From Paenibacillus sp. PL2-23 (GTDB lineage: Bacteria; Bacillota; Bacilli; Paenibacillales; Paenibacillaceae): 64,000 nucleotides of DNA. The stretch covers positions 2,938,001 to 3,002,000 of the forward strand of contig NZ_CP162129.1 in NCBI RefSeq assembly GCF_040834005.1, given 5' to 3'. Made by a program: the position numbers and the translations under genes. Positions 35,215-43,521 of this stretch are shown one piece after another; the stretch's first letter is position 1; each line of letters opens with the position of its first letter. Below the pieces are notes generated by a model. The model did no database searches, had not been told where the DNA came from, and saw only the letters and a list, made by a program, of their open reading frames with translations.

Positions 35215-36012
35215 CTACTTTTTCTTTTTCGCTTTTTTATTGGAGCCGGACTTGTTCTTTTTCTGCTCCTTCTTCATGTCCTTTTGCATTTCTTTCTGCG
35301 CCCAATTGACCAGCGCTCCGCCAATGGAGCGAGCGGCATCGGCAATCATATCATTCGTAACCTCGCTCATAACCGTCTCGACAGCCGGCTTGTTAGCTAC
35401 GGATTCCAGCCTCTTCTGAGCCAGCGGCAGCATCTGGGAGCCGCTGGTCTCGTTCTCCAGACGCGCCCACCAGCCCGCGGCATCCGCATTCCGCCCAATG
35501 CGGGCACACGCATCGCCCAGCTCATAGACCAGCTTCGCGTAAGCTTCCGTATCCAGCGGCCGTTCACCGCTCCAATGCTGATTCACGATGAAGGTATAAT
35601 CTTCAATCGCAGTCCCCGACCGCTGGAAATATTGCTCCGGCAGATTATACGCGTTCCGTCCGCGAAGCAGCCGAACCACTCTGTCCTGCGGACTGGCCGC
35701 TACCGCTTCATCCAGCAGCTTCATGCCCATTGCTGCCGTTCTGAATTTCTCTGTCATTCCCGATTTATCCCTAGCGCTCAATACCAGCGCGCTGCCATAA
35801 TAAGCCGCGATCAAGGCATGGCCGGGATGCTGCCGGTACAAGGGCTCCAGCAGCGCAATTGCCCCCACAACGGCGGCGGAATCGCCGCCAACCCCCAGGT
35901 TGTGCTGCTCAATGGCCCGCCGGAACACCCCTTCATCTACATGCGCCTGTAAGGCGCTGCTTTGGACTGTGCCAGCCGATTTGTTTTTTGTTTTTATTTT
36001 TGTTTTGCCCAT
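35215..36012 (-). CDS. TPR-like helical repeat protein with lysine-rich tail
   Basis: The 265-residue protein has helical repeat signs: PLYRQHPGHALIAAYYGSAL, KLLDEAVAASPQDRVVRLLRGR and LVYELGDACARIGRNADAAGWW. It ends in a very basic tail (KKEQKKNKSGSNKKAKKKK, 19 residues) suited to bind nucleic acid or the membrane. The middle is closely alike to the neighbouring 173-residue protein, so the two are tandem duplicates. ATG 36012 follows AGGAGG. Function unknown. Confidence 0.65.
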   Translation of the reverse strand: MGKTKIKTKNKSAGTVQSSALQAHVDEGVFRRAIEQHNLGVGGDSAAVVGAIALLEPLYRQHPGHALIAAYYGSALVLSARDKSGMTEKFRTAAMGMKLLDEAVAASPQDRVVRLLRGRNAYNLPEQYFQRSGTAIEDYTFIVNQHWSGERPLDTEAYAKLVYELGDACARIGRNADAAGWWARLENETSGSQMLPLAQKRLESVANKPAVETVMSEVTNDMIADAARSIGGALVNWAQKEMQKDMKKEQKKNKSGSNKKAKKKK

Positions 36013-36036
36013 GTATGCAATCCTCCTGTCTTGCTA

Positions 36037-36558
36037 TTATCCCTTGCCCTTCAGCCCAGCTAATTGGAGCGCAGTCTGCTTAGCCATGTCCGGCTGGCCT
36101 GCACTCTCATACGCCTTGATCAGATGGCCAAGGACATCCTTGACCTCGCTTGCGGAGAGGTAGCCAGCGGAAGCGCGGTTTGTATGCAAGAGGAAGGTAA
36201 AGTCCTCAATCGCAATTCGCGCCGTCTGGAAGAACGAATCCGGCAGACGCACGCACACATTTCCTCGCAGCAGCCTTACCTCCTTGGAGCCCGCATCAAG
36301 CGCGACAGCTCTGTTCAGCGCGTCTAACCCTTCTCTCGCCAACTCATCCTTCTCCAGCAACTTAATAGTATCGCGAGCCAATAAAGCGAGCGAGCTGCCG
36401 TAATAGGCTTCGATGACCGCGTTCCCAGGCTGGGCTTGGCGGAGGGCCGCCAGCTTCTGATGCGCTTGTTGTACGGCCTTTTGATCGCCGTTCACGCCGC
36501 TGCTGTGCAGCTTCCGGATGTCCTTCAGCTGCTTTTCATAGGTGCCGTCATTTGCCAA
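36037..36558 (-). CDS. TPR-like helical repeat protein, paralogue of the next gene
   Basis: The 173-residue protein reads AQPGNAVIEAYYGSSLALLARD, LNRAVALDAGSKEVRLLRGN, and SFFQTARIAIEDFTFLLHTN, matching the downstream protein segment by segment (AYYGSAL, VRLLRGR, QRSGTAIEDYTFIVN), but it lacks the basic tail. TTG 36558 follows GGAGG by nine bases and is better placed than TTG 36567. It heads a three-gene leftward operon and is divergent from the PaaK-like operon. Confidence 0.65.
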   Translation of the reverse strand: MANDGTYEKQLKDIRKLHSSGVNGDQKAVQQAHQKLAALRQAQPGNAVIEAYYGSSLALLARDTIKLLEKDELAREGLDALNRAVALDAGSKEVRLLRGNVCVRLPDSFFQTARIAIEDFTFLLHTNRASAGYLSASEVKDVLGHLIKAYESAGQPDMAKQTALQLAGLKGKG

Positions 36559-36776
36559 TTCGATCAACCTCCATCATCCAGAATCCAGTATCCTAGATAC
36601 CTTATGAAAGCTTTTCATTCGAGGATTGGATATTCTACCAACTCTAGCGAAATTGTATGATTGTCCGAGTCAAGTCTATGAAATCTTGCATTTGTTAATA
36701 GAGATTCCAATATGGAGGCAGCGCTAAGGACAAAGGTGTCATGCCTATTACAGAGGAAGACAGGAGGGAAGGCTCT

Positions 36777-38120
36777 GTGAAACAGCAATCTCATAAAATG
36801 ATCGTCACCATGGATGATCACATCTCTCATTTAGAAGCATTCAAATCGTTTTTCAAGCAATTGGACAATGAGGCATCCACCATCGAGAAGCTGCCGCGCG
36901 ACAAAATAGAAGGCTATCAGCTCCAGGCTATTAATGCCGCGCTGGCTCATGTCTGGGAGCGGAATGCGTATTATCGCGCCAGGCTGGAGGAAGCGGGCTT
37001 CTCGAAGCCGGAGATTGCAACCCTGGATGAGCTGGCAAGCGTGCCCATGCTGACGAAGGACGCTATCAGAGGCGACAAGGAAAAAATATTATGTGTTGCG
37101 CCCAAGGATATCGGGCAGGTGCACCTGACAAGCGGCACCTCCGGCAAGCCGATCTACACCGCGTATTCGCTCGCCGATCAGTATGTATATGATTTGCTGC
37201 CGAAATATGTGGAGCTGTTCCAGGAGACGGAAGCCGACGTTGCGGCCGTCGCTTTGCCCTATGAATTCGCATTGCCTGGCCTAGGCTTCCAGCGGCTGTT
37301 CCAATTCGCGTTCGGCACGGCCGTCTTGTCGCTCGGCAAGGGCGGCTATATGGCCCCTGTGGAGAAATCGCTGGAGCTGATGAAGGAATATGGTGCTACC
37401 GTTCTCGCGACGACGCCTTCCTACGCGGCATTGCTGGCGGAGGAGAGCGAGAAATACGGCATTCGCATTGGAGAGGATATTCCGCTGAAAAAAATATATC
37501 TCACCGGCGAAGGCTGCTCCCATACGTTCCGGCAGCGGCTTGAGAAGTGGTGGGGCTGCGAGGCGTCCTTTTTCTATGGCTCGACGGAATGCGGTGTTGT
37601 CGCTGTCGAATGCAGCCAGCATAAGGGCTATCACGTGATGGAAGGACATGTCAAGGTCGAAATCGTGGAGCCGGCCACAGGACAGAAGCTGCCTTACGGC
37701 AAAACAGGAGAAATCGTCGTCACCACCTTGCTGCGGGAGGCCATGCCCATGCTTCGTTATCGATCTGGGGATATCGGCTATCTGCAGCCATCCGCCTGCT
37801 CCTGCGGGCTCACGATGGATGTGCTTCACCTCAGAGGACGGATGGAGAACATCGTATCGCTGGGCGGAGAGGATTATTCGCCGTTCATGCTGGAGCATTT
37901 CCTGATGGAGCTGCCGGAGGTCGGCATGTGGTATCACCTGAAGCCCGAGCAAGGCGGCCTGCGAATCGAAGTCGAACCGTTCCGTACAACGCTTACGGAT
38001 GAGCAGCTGGCAGAGCGCGTCAGAAAGCATATGCAGGACCGGCTGGGCGTGGCATGCGTGGTAGACATCAGGCATGACATTCCGCGCACCTTCGGCAAGG
38101 CAACCCGCATTCTCATCTAG
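36777..38120 (+). CDS. PaaK-like AMP-dependent aryl-acid ligase
   Basis: The 447-residue adenylating enzyme has the phosphate loop HLTSGTSGKPIYTAYS, the YGSTECGVVAVEC acid-recognition motif, the RYRSGDIGYL hinge region, CSCG and GRMENIV, as in phenylacetate-CoA ligases. Such enzymes form an acyl-adenylate and then a CoA or carrier thioester. GTG 36777 was chosen because AGGAGGG lies eight bases before it; ATG 36741 is in frame but poorly placed. It heads an operon with a second ligase, a DAHP synthase and a chorismate lyase, so a benzoate is the likely substrate. Confidence 0.85.
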   Translation: MKQQSHKMIVTMDDHISHLEAFKSFFKQLDNEASTIEKLPRDKIEGYQLQAINAALAHVWERNAYYRARLEEAGFSKPEIATLDELASVPMLTKDAIRGDKEKILCVAPKDIGQVHLTSGTSGKPIYTAYSLADQYVYDLLPKYVELFQETEADVAAVALPYEFALPGLGFQRLFQFAFGTAVLSLGKGGYMAPVEKSLELMKEYGATVLATTPSYAALLAEESEKYGIRIGEDIPLKKIYLTGEGCSHTFRQRLEKWWGCEASFFYGSTECGVVAVECSQHKGYHVMEGHVKVEIVEPATGQKLPYGKTGEIVVTTLLREAMPMLRYRSGDIGYLQPSACSCGLTMDVLHLRGRMENIVSLGGEDYSPFMLEHFLMELPEVGMWYHLKPEQGGLRIEVEPFRTTLTDEQLAERVRKHMQDRLGVACVVDIRHDIPRTFGKATRILI

Positions 38121-38161
38121 CCATAACCCTACGGATACCCAAGAATGGAGGGACAAGAAGC

Positions 38162-39403
38162 ATGGACGGCTTGGAGTCGAAATTCCAGTCGCTAATGGCG
38201 CGACTCGCGCAATCTCCGCTATACAGAGAGAAGCTGACCGCGGAGCAATTTGCTGGCGCTAGTCTGTCGCAGCTGCGGGAGCTGCCGCTTACAACCAAAG
38301 ACGATCTCCGCAGAGCGGGCACCTTCGGCCATCTCGCCGTCGAGCGGAAACGAATCGCGCAATATCACGAATCGACGGGGACCACTGGCGAGCCTTCCGC
38401 TTCGTGGTTCACGGCGGAGGATATGGTGGCGGGAGGGCAGCAGCTGGCGGCATGCGGAGTCAAGCTGAATGCGGACGATCTGGTGCTGATCCGCTTCCCG
38501 TATGCGCTTGCGCTGCCCGCTTTCCTCATGCAGCAGGCAGCCTGGCAATGCGGTGCAGGTGTCGTTCCAGCCAGCGGACGTACGGTTGTCACGTCATATC
38601 CCCGTGTGCTGGAGCTGCTGGAGCGGCTCCGCGTGACGGTTATAGCGGGACTGCCCAGGGAGATGGAGCTGCTGGCGGAGACGGCTCGGCTGCTTGGCGC
38701 GCAGCCTTCCGCTGCCTATCCCTCGCTTCGAGCCATTTGCGTTGCCGGCGAGCTTATGGGCGAGAGTAGACGGCGACATATCGAACGACTATGGGGGGTT
38801 CCCGTGTTCAATATGTACGGCTCTACGGAGACGGGCAATATTGCGGTTATGTGCGAATTCGGCAGCATGCATGTATCCCAAGAGGACTTTATCGTGGAGT
38901 CGCTTATAGAGGATGGCTCGGCCCCCGCGCCGGCTGGAGAGAGAGGCTTCGCTGCGATTACGACATTATCGCATCAGGGCTCGCCGCTCCTCCGGTATTT
39001 CAACGGCGATATTCTCACGCTCGAACCGCCTGGCTGCCCATGTGGGCGTCATACCGCCAAGCTGAAGCATTATGGCAGAGGACGGGACCGCATACGAATC
39101 GGCGCGATCGTCCTGGACGGGTATGATCTTCAGGAGGCAGTCTATACAATCGCCCCTGCTCCCGACGCCTGGTTAGCGATAGAGTTGGAGCACGGCTTGC
39201 AGATTGTGCTGGATTCTCATGCGTCGGATCAATGGGAAGCCGATGTGCTGGAGCGAACGCTAAGCAGCAAGCTCCGTGTGCCTGTGACCGTCACCATCTC
39301 GTCTGATGCCCGTCTCATGGATCGGGACGCTCTCGTGTTGAATGTCCCGTCGACCAAGCCGGTTTATATACAGAAGCGACAAAGAGAGGAGGGCTCATTA
39401 TGA
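38162..39403 (+). CDS. second PaaK-like adenylate-forming enzyme
   Basis: The 413-residue enzyme has [16 protein letters not shown] (phosphate loop), [27 protein letters not shown], the CPCG motif and [19 protein letters not shown]. It is clearly different in sequence from the upstream ligase, so the two probably do not do the same job; one may activate and the other transfer, or each may act on a different acid. The start ATG follows GGAGGG. Its last four bases overlap the DAHP synthase start. Confidence 0.82.
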   Translation: MDGLESKFQSLMARLAQSPLYREKLTAEQFAGASLSQLRELPLTTKDDLRRAGTFGHLAVERKRIAQYHESTGTTGEPSASWFTAEDMVAGGQQLAACGVKLNADDLVLIRFPYALALPAFLMQQAAWQCGAGVVPASGRTVVTSYPRVLELLERLRVTVIAGLPREMELLAETARLLGAQPSAAYPSLRAICVAGELMGESRRRHIERLWGVPVFNMYGSTETGNIAVMCEFGSMHVSQEDFIVESLIEDGSAPAPAGERGFAAITTLSHQGSPLLRYFNGDILTLEPPGCPCGRHTAKLKHYGRGRDRIRIGAIVLDGYDLQEAVYTIAPAPDAWLAIELEHGLQIVLDSHASDQWEADVLERTLSSKLRVPVTVTISSDARLMDRDALVLNVPSTKPVYIQKRQREEGSL

Positions 39404-40239
39404 GCTCAGAAGGGAAGAAGGAGGGAGCGTCAAGCCGGAAGCTCCTCGTCAGCAGACTGCATAAAAGTGAGGATACCGTCATTCGCGTGAAAGGAACGGA
39501 GTTTGGCGGTGAATCGCATACGATGATCGCCGGACCGTGCTCTATCGAATCGCACGAACAGCTGCTGACTGTCGCCAAGGCGCTGAAGGAAGCAGGCGTG
39601 GAGGTGCTGCGAGGGGGCGCCTTCAAGCCCCGCACATCGCCCTATGATTTCCAGGGACTAGGCGAGCAGGGTCTTGAGCTAATGAAAGAGGTAGCGGATG
39701 AGGTTGGCATGGTGACTGTCAGCGAAATCATGATCGCGGAGCAGATCCGCAAGGCTGCGCCATATATTGATATTTTCCAGATTGGCGCGCGCAATATGCA
39801 GAATTTCGAGCTGCTGAAGGCTGTAGGCCGCAGCGGTAAGCCGGTCCTGCTGAAGCGCGGCTTATCCGCGACGCTTGAAGAGTTCGTGCTGGCGGCGGAA
39901 TATATAGCTGCCAGCGGCAATGAGCAGGTGATGCTGATTGAGCGCGGCATACGAACGTTCGAGAAATGGACTCGGAATACGCTGGATATATCCGCGATTC
40001 CCATTCTGAAGCAGGAGACACATCTCCCTGTCCTTGTAGATATCACCCATTCGACGGGACGCAAGGATATTCTGCTTCCATGCGCCAAAGCCGCGCTTGC
40101 CGCAGGCGCGCACGGCATTATGGTGGAGGTGCATCCCGACCCGCCGTCGGCGTTGTCCGATGCCAAGCAGCAAATCAACGTGGAGGAGTTCCACACATTC
40201 TGGCAGGGAGTCCGTCAATCGGGCTTGTACAACGAATAG
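39400..40239 (+). CDS. 3-deoxy-7-phosphoheptulonate synthase (type I-beta)
   Basis: DAHP synthase joins phosphoenolpyruvate and erythrose 4-phosphate, the entry step of the shikimate path. The 279-residue protein has IAGPCSIES, the metal Cys, [36 protein letters not shown] and [11 protein letters not shown] with the metal-binding residues, closing [18 protein letters not shown]. It has no chorismate mutase or regulatory domain. Its place in an operon with a chorismate lyase suggests a dedicated copy that drives precursor supply. The start overlaps the previous gene. Confidence 0.92.
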   Translation: MSSEGKKEGASSRKLLVSRLHKSEDTVIRVKGTEFGGESHTMIAGPCSIESHEQLLTVAKALKEAGVEVLRGGAFKPRTSPYDFQGLGEQGLELMKEVADEVGMVTVSEIMIAEQIRKAAPYIDIFQIGARNMQNFELLKAVGRSGKPVLLKRGLSATLEEFVLAAEYIAASGNEQVMLIERGIRTFEKWTRNTLDISAIPILKQETHLPVLVDITHSTGRKDILLPCAKAALAAGAHGIMVEVHPDPPSALSDAKQQINVEEFHTFWQGVRQSGLYNE

Positions 40240-40249
40240 GAGGCGTCAC

Positions 40250-40801
40250 GTGGAAGAGCTGACCATGCTGTCGTCCCGTCTCATCTTCAATATGCTTCTC
40301 GTTACGGACGGCCGAACAACGGATCTGCTGGAATCGCTGCTGGGCGAGAGCATGCATGTAACGGTAATCTCTCAGGAGCAGTGGAAGGGTGAGCAGAGTC
40401 TGGGGGAGAAGGGCTCACCTTATTATGTAAGAGAATCGGCATTGTCGGGAATGGACAGCGGCTTTGTGGTATCGCATAATATTGCGCTCGTTCACGCCAC
40501 GAACGTGCCGCCGGCTTTGTTCGAGCGAATTGCACACAAGCAGGAGGGCATCGGCAAAGCAATCAGCGCTATCGGTGTGGAATCGTTCCGGAAGGTCATA
40601 GAGACCGGTTATGTGCCCGCTGCTGACGCCGTCGACCTGTTCGGACATCCCATTAGCCTTCGATTCCCCCCCTCTCAAGAGCTTGTGCCTTACAAGAAAT
40701 ACGTCATCTATTTCGGTTTAGTACCCGGCATCCAGCTGCTGGAGTATTACAACCCCGAGCTGGTTACGTTCCGGCTGACGAAGCCAGACCAAGCGGAATA
40801 A
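40250..40801 (+). CDS. DUF98 family chorismate pyruvate-lyase
   Basis: The 183-residue protein has the CH-lyase pattern: LLVTDGRTTDLLESLLGE, then YYVRESALSGMDSGFVVSHNIALVHA, and a late IGKAISAIGVESFRKVIETG. In mycobacteria the DUF98 member Rv2949c converts chorismate to 4-hydroxybenzoate and pyruvate. This activity is inferred here. GTG 40250 follows AGGAGG at six bases; the longer frame is a shadow of DAHP synthase. The gap to the previous gene is ten bases. A 23-bp tandem duplication covers its stop codon. Confidence 0.8.
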   Translation: MEELTMLSSRLIFNMLLVTDGRTTDLLESLLGESMHVTVISQEQWKGEQSLGEKGSPYYVRESALSGMDSGFVVSHNIALVHATNVPPALFERIAHKQEGIGKAISAIGVESFRKVIETGYVPAADAVDLFGHPISLRFPPSQELVPYKKYVIYFGLVPGIQLLEYYNPELVTFRLTKPDQAE

Positions 40802-40837
40802 AGCAGCAGGAACGAGCGGAATAAAGCAGCAGGAACG
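40792..40837 (+). repeat. 23-bp tandem duplication across a stop codon
   Basis: AGCGGAATAAAGCAGCAGGAACG-type units occur at 40792-40814 and 40815-40837 with no mismatch, followed by a partial third AGCGGA. The chorismate-lyase stop codon is in the first unit. Confidence 0.9.
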
Positions 40838-40838
40838 A

Positions 40839-40875
40839 GCGGACCGCCTCCCGTGCCGGGTGGCGGTCCGCTTTC
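40839..40875. terminator. terminator of the ligase/DAHP operon
   Basis: GCGGACCGCC at 40839-40848 pairs with GGCGGTCCGC at 40862-40871 and TTTC follows. It lies between convergent genes. Confidence 0.8.
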
Positions 40876-40876
40876 A

Positions 40877-41140
40877 TTAATCCCTCGGTCTATGAATAAA
40901 CCCCCAGCCCCGCTGCACCAACTGCTCACCAGCGTGACGCAACCCGGACTTCATCGCAGCGAACAGCTTGCCGGACGGAATATCCTCCGCGCGGTTCGCA
41001 TCCAGCATAGCGTCCAGCATATGCTTGCTTGCTTCCTCCGCACCGCTCTTGACGGCTTCCGAATACTGGCTGGCGAATTCAGCGAATTCGCGCCCAATAT
41101 CCTTGAACAGCTTCGACGCTTCTTCATGGTCCTTGGACAA
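40877..41140 (-). CDS. 87-residue helical protein, paralogue of the protein at 34937
   Basis: The product reads MSKDHEEASKLFKDIGREFA, then KSGAEEASKHMLDAMLDANR and FAAMKSGLRHAGEQLVQRG. It is a diverged copy of the 76-residue protein about 6 kb away. TTG 41140 was chosen because AAGGAGG lies eight bases before it, exactly as in the paralogue. No family was recognised. It follows a small membrane-protein gene after a 46-base gap. Confidence 0.6.
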   Translation of the reverse strand: MSKDHEEASKLFKDIGREFAEFASQYSEAVKSGAEEASKHMLDAMLDANRAEDIPSGKLFAAMKSGLRHAGEQLVQRGWGFIHRPRD

Positions 41141-41186
41141 CCGCTTCACCTCCTTCCATTCCAGGGCGTATCTGTTGCCTCCTGAG

Positions 41187-41456
41187 CTAGGAATGGCGCT
41201 CCCGATCGGCCGCCTCCAGCCGGGCTTGCTCCGGCAAATCAGTAGGGTCAGCGTTGTCCTCGGCATCAGTACGCGCGCCAGCGTCGCCGCGGATTGTAAC
41301 CGTACCGCCTTTGCCTCGTTTGCGCTTAAGATCCAGATACATATTCAGCAACGCAATAGAGACACCCGCGACAAGCACGAAGGCTACGACACCCGCTAAA
41401 GTAAGTCCCAGTATGAAGATTACGCGGTCCGTCAGCTTTAATTTTTTCAAATCCAT
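41187..41456 (-). CDS. small single-pass membrane protein
   Basis: The 89-residue protein has one strong helix (about 12-38, VIFILGLTLAGVVAFVLVAG) followed by a basic stretch (DLKRKRGKGG) and an acidic tail. This gives an N-out, C-in topology by the positive-inside rule. No family was recognised. The ribosome site is weak. It precedes the 87-residue protein and is probably in one transcript with it. Confidence 0.55.
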   Translation of the reverse strand: MDLKKLKLTDRVIFILGLTLAGVVAFVLVAGVSIALLNMYLDLKRKRGKGGTVTIRGDAGARTDAEDNADPTDLPEQARLEAADRERHS

Positions 41457-41703
41457 AGCACAACTCTCACATCCTTCTTGGGCAGAGTGCTGGGACTCGC
41501 CCTAATCTAGTTGCATTTCATATAAACCAATATATGTGCGCAGCCGATTCAGCATATGGGTGCTTGGCTAGACTTGCAGTAAATCCGCTATTAGCCAGTC
41601 CGTCTCGAAGCTTGAATTTCTGTTCCCAGTCCACTACACTGGACATATCTTCCTGCTTCCCGAAACGGGATGCCGCAGGATGCCAGAAGAGGAGTGAGCC
41701 GCA

Positions 41704-42111
41704 TTGTTTTTGCATTTTATAACGGAAGCCGAGCATAAGGCAGCATTCATGGAGCTCGCGCACCGCATCGCGAATTCGGATGGATTCATGAACCGCAACG
41801 AATGGCATTATATTCAGGGCTGGATGCTAGAGCTGGGACTTGAGAGCTGGGAGCCGCAAGCGGACGACAGCTTGTCCACCGCCGATTTGGTAGGGCACTT
41901 GAAGGACGAAAGCTTGAAGCGTATCTTTCTGGCCGAGATGCTGCTGCTCATATTCGCCGACGGAAATTACAACGACGAGGAGAAGCGAATTGCCGAAGAG
42001 ATGCGGCAGCTGTTCCGCTGTGACGAAGAGACATTCGGCAAATTCCGCAGCTGGGTAGAGAGCTTGAATAAGCTGAAGGTGGAAGGCATGAAGCTGATTC
42101 TGGACGCATAA
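41704..42111 (+). CDS. TerB-like helical protein
   Basis: The 135-residue protein shows the TerB/DjlA-type pattern of two helical halves with acidic turns: LAHRIANSDGFMNRNEWHYIQGWM and LAEMLLLIFADGNYNDEEKRIAEEMRQLF cut into family motifs. In the TerB fold such DG-x-x-x-xE loops may bind metal. TTG 41704 follows AGAGGAG. It has no tellurite-gene neighbours, so resistance should not be assumed. Confidence 0.65.
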   Translation: MFLHFITEAEHKAAFMELAHRIANSDGFMNRNEWHYIQGWMLELGLESWEPQADDSLSTADLVGHLKDESLKRIFLAEMLLLIFADGNYNDEEKRIAEEMRQLFRCDEETFGKFRSWVESLNKLKVEGMKLILDA

Positions 42112-42121
42112 CGAAGCAATG

Positions 42122-42144
42122 AACCGCGGAAACGCGGTTTTTTT
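42122..42144 (+). terminator. terminator after the TerB-like gene
   Basis: AACCGCG (42122-42128), loop GAAA, CGCGGTT (42133-42139) and a T run. Confidence 0.85.
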
Positions 42145-42154
42145 GTTGCGAGCA

Positions 42155-42181
42155 TGAAGCGGAATTTGAAGTTAACCCGTC
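42155..42181 (+). promoter_or_regulatory. candidate ECF promoter of the sigma/anti-sigma pair
   Basis: TGAAGC at 42155-42160 and CGTC at 42178-42181 are 17 bases apart, close to the Bacillus ECF consensus TGAAAC-N16/17-CGTC. The sigma start codon is 25 bases downstream. This suggests autoregulation. Confidence 0.5.
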
Positions 42182-42205
42182 TAATAGAGTGGAGGTGATC
42201 ATTCC

Positions 42206-42769
42206 ATGAAGCCGGCCGGCTTACCCGCAGCAAACTCATTTTCGAAGGATCCCGCTCAGGCGCTTGAGCAGCTGATGGATGCTTTTGGCGCCGTCATTAT
42301 GCGCACCGCTTATTTCTATACAGGCGATCGGCATCTGGCGGAGGATATAAGCCAAGAGGTGTTCCTTCGCGCGTATCGCAACTGGAGGTCATTCCGTGGC
42401 AACAGCTCGGTCAAAACCTGGCTGACGGCAATCGCCGTCAATGTATGCCGCGACAAGATGGGCGTGCGCATGTTCTCCGAGAAGCCGACCGACCTTAGTC
42501 AGCTAGACCGGGGGCGGTCGATGAGCGCACAGGACGAGGCATTAGCCAAGCTTGAGAAAACCGAAGTGCTGCGCCATCTGCTTCAGCTGCCCTTGCCTTA
42601 TCAGGAGGCGTTGTATCTGTATTATTATCTGGATCTCAGCACACGAGAAATCGCTGAGGCGACATCGGTTCCTGAAGGAACTGTTCGGAACAGGCTGCAC
42701 CGGGCCCGCGAAGCGATGGCCCGCGAGCTGGAGAAGGAGGAAGCCAAGCATGACCGACACGGATCGTAA
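42206..42769 (+). CDS. ECF-type RNA polymerase sigma factor
   Basis: The 187-residue sigma factor has region 2 (HLAEDISQEVFLRAYRNW, then VKTWLTAIAVNVCRD) and region 4 (LPLPYQEALYLYYYLDLS then TSVPEGTVRNRLHRARE). Its 3' end overlaps the anti-sigma gene by 20 bases, and an ECF-like promoter is directly upstream. The DUF4367 partner is typical of ECF families in spore formers that answer envelope stress; the signal is unknown. ATG 42206 follows GGAGGTG. Confidence 0.93.
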   Translation: MKPAGLPAANSFSKDPAQALEQLMDAFGAVIMRTAYFYTGDRHLAEDISQEVFLRAYRNWRSFRGNSSVKTWLTAIAVNVCRDKMGVRMFSEKPTDLSQLDRGRSMSAQDEALAKLEKTEVLRHLLQLPLPYQEALYLYYYLDLSTREIAEATSVPEGTVRNRLHRAREAMARELEKEEAKHDRHGS

Positions 42770-43433
42770 ATTACGCGAGCATCTGCGCAAGGAGTCGGAT
42801 GAAAGCTTATTCGAAGGCATGGAGCTGACAGACCGCATCAAACAACAAATCAGGCAGCAAGCTGCTGCCGAGGGAAATGGGAGGCGTTGGGAAATGAAAA
42901 AATCTTGGATCATTGGAGCTTCTGGCATTGCTGCCGCAGTTATGGTGTTTGCGGCGTTTCCACTGCTGAATCAGCCTGGCGAGCCGGTGCCGACAGAGAG
43001 ACCCGTCGTCAGCGCGCCTGCAACGGACGGGGGCGCAGCGGGCTCGGAGCTGTCTCCGCTTATTACGACAAAGGCAGAAACGCTTGAGGAGGCCAAAACC
43101 TTATTCGGAGAATATCTGCGCGTACCAGCGACCTTGCCGGAAGGGTATGCGTTGACCGATATCGCCATCGTCGGCGAGCAAGGGGCATCCCCCCGAGACG
43201 TACTGATTACTTATACGTCGGGCGAGAAGTCCGTTATCTTCGCCGCAACCCGCATGGCAGGCGCGTACCCGCAAGAGATGTTCACGAAGACGAAAGTGGG
43301 CGAGAACGAGGCGTATATCTATGAGCAGCCGACGCTGACCGAGTTGTTCTGGATGGCAGAAGGCGTTCAATATTCCATAACCGGGCCACTGAACGGCGAA
43401 GAAGCGGTGCAAGCGGCCGAATCGGCGCAATAA
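42750..43433 (+). CDS. anti-sigma factor with DUF4367 domain
   Basis: The 227-residue protein has a cytoplasmic N-terminus (residues 1-48) that should bind the sigma factor, a transmembrane helix (about 51-69), a Pro/Ala-rich linker and an extracellular DUF4367 domain starting ETLEEAKTLFGEYLRVPATLP. The start ATG 42750 lies inside the sigma gene after GGAGG, ensuring coupled synthesis. This order and structure are typical of transmembrane anti-sigma factors. Confidence 0.85.
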   Translation: MTDTDRKLREHLRKESDESLFEGMELTDRIKQQIRQQAAAEGNGRRWEMKKSWIIGASGIAAAVMVFAAFPLLNQPGEPVPTERPVVSAPATDGGAAGSELSPLITTKAETLEEAKTLFGEYLRVPATLPEGYALTDIAIVGEQGASPRDVLITYTSGEKSVIFAATRMAGAYPQEMFTKTKVGENEAYIYEQPTLTELFWMAEGVQYSITGPLNGEEAVQAAESAQ

Positions 43434-43521
43434 CCGGTTGACAGCCCTAAGTCGTACCGATATGATGAATACCATTGATTAAGAGCAGGGGAACGGAGCT
43501 AATGAAAGGATTGCAGCTATC

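Noticed and set aside
37281..38156. 291-codon open frame on the minus strand
   Set aside because: It mirrors the first PaaK-like ligase, which has all family motifs.
41704..42111. Tellurite resistance function
   Set aside because: TerB-like fold alone does not show this and no other ter genes are nearby.
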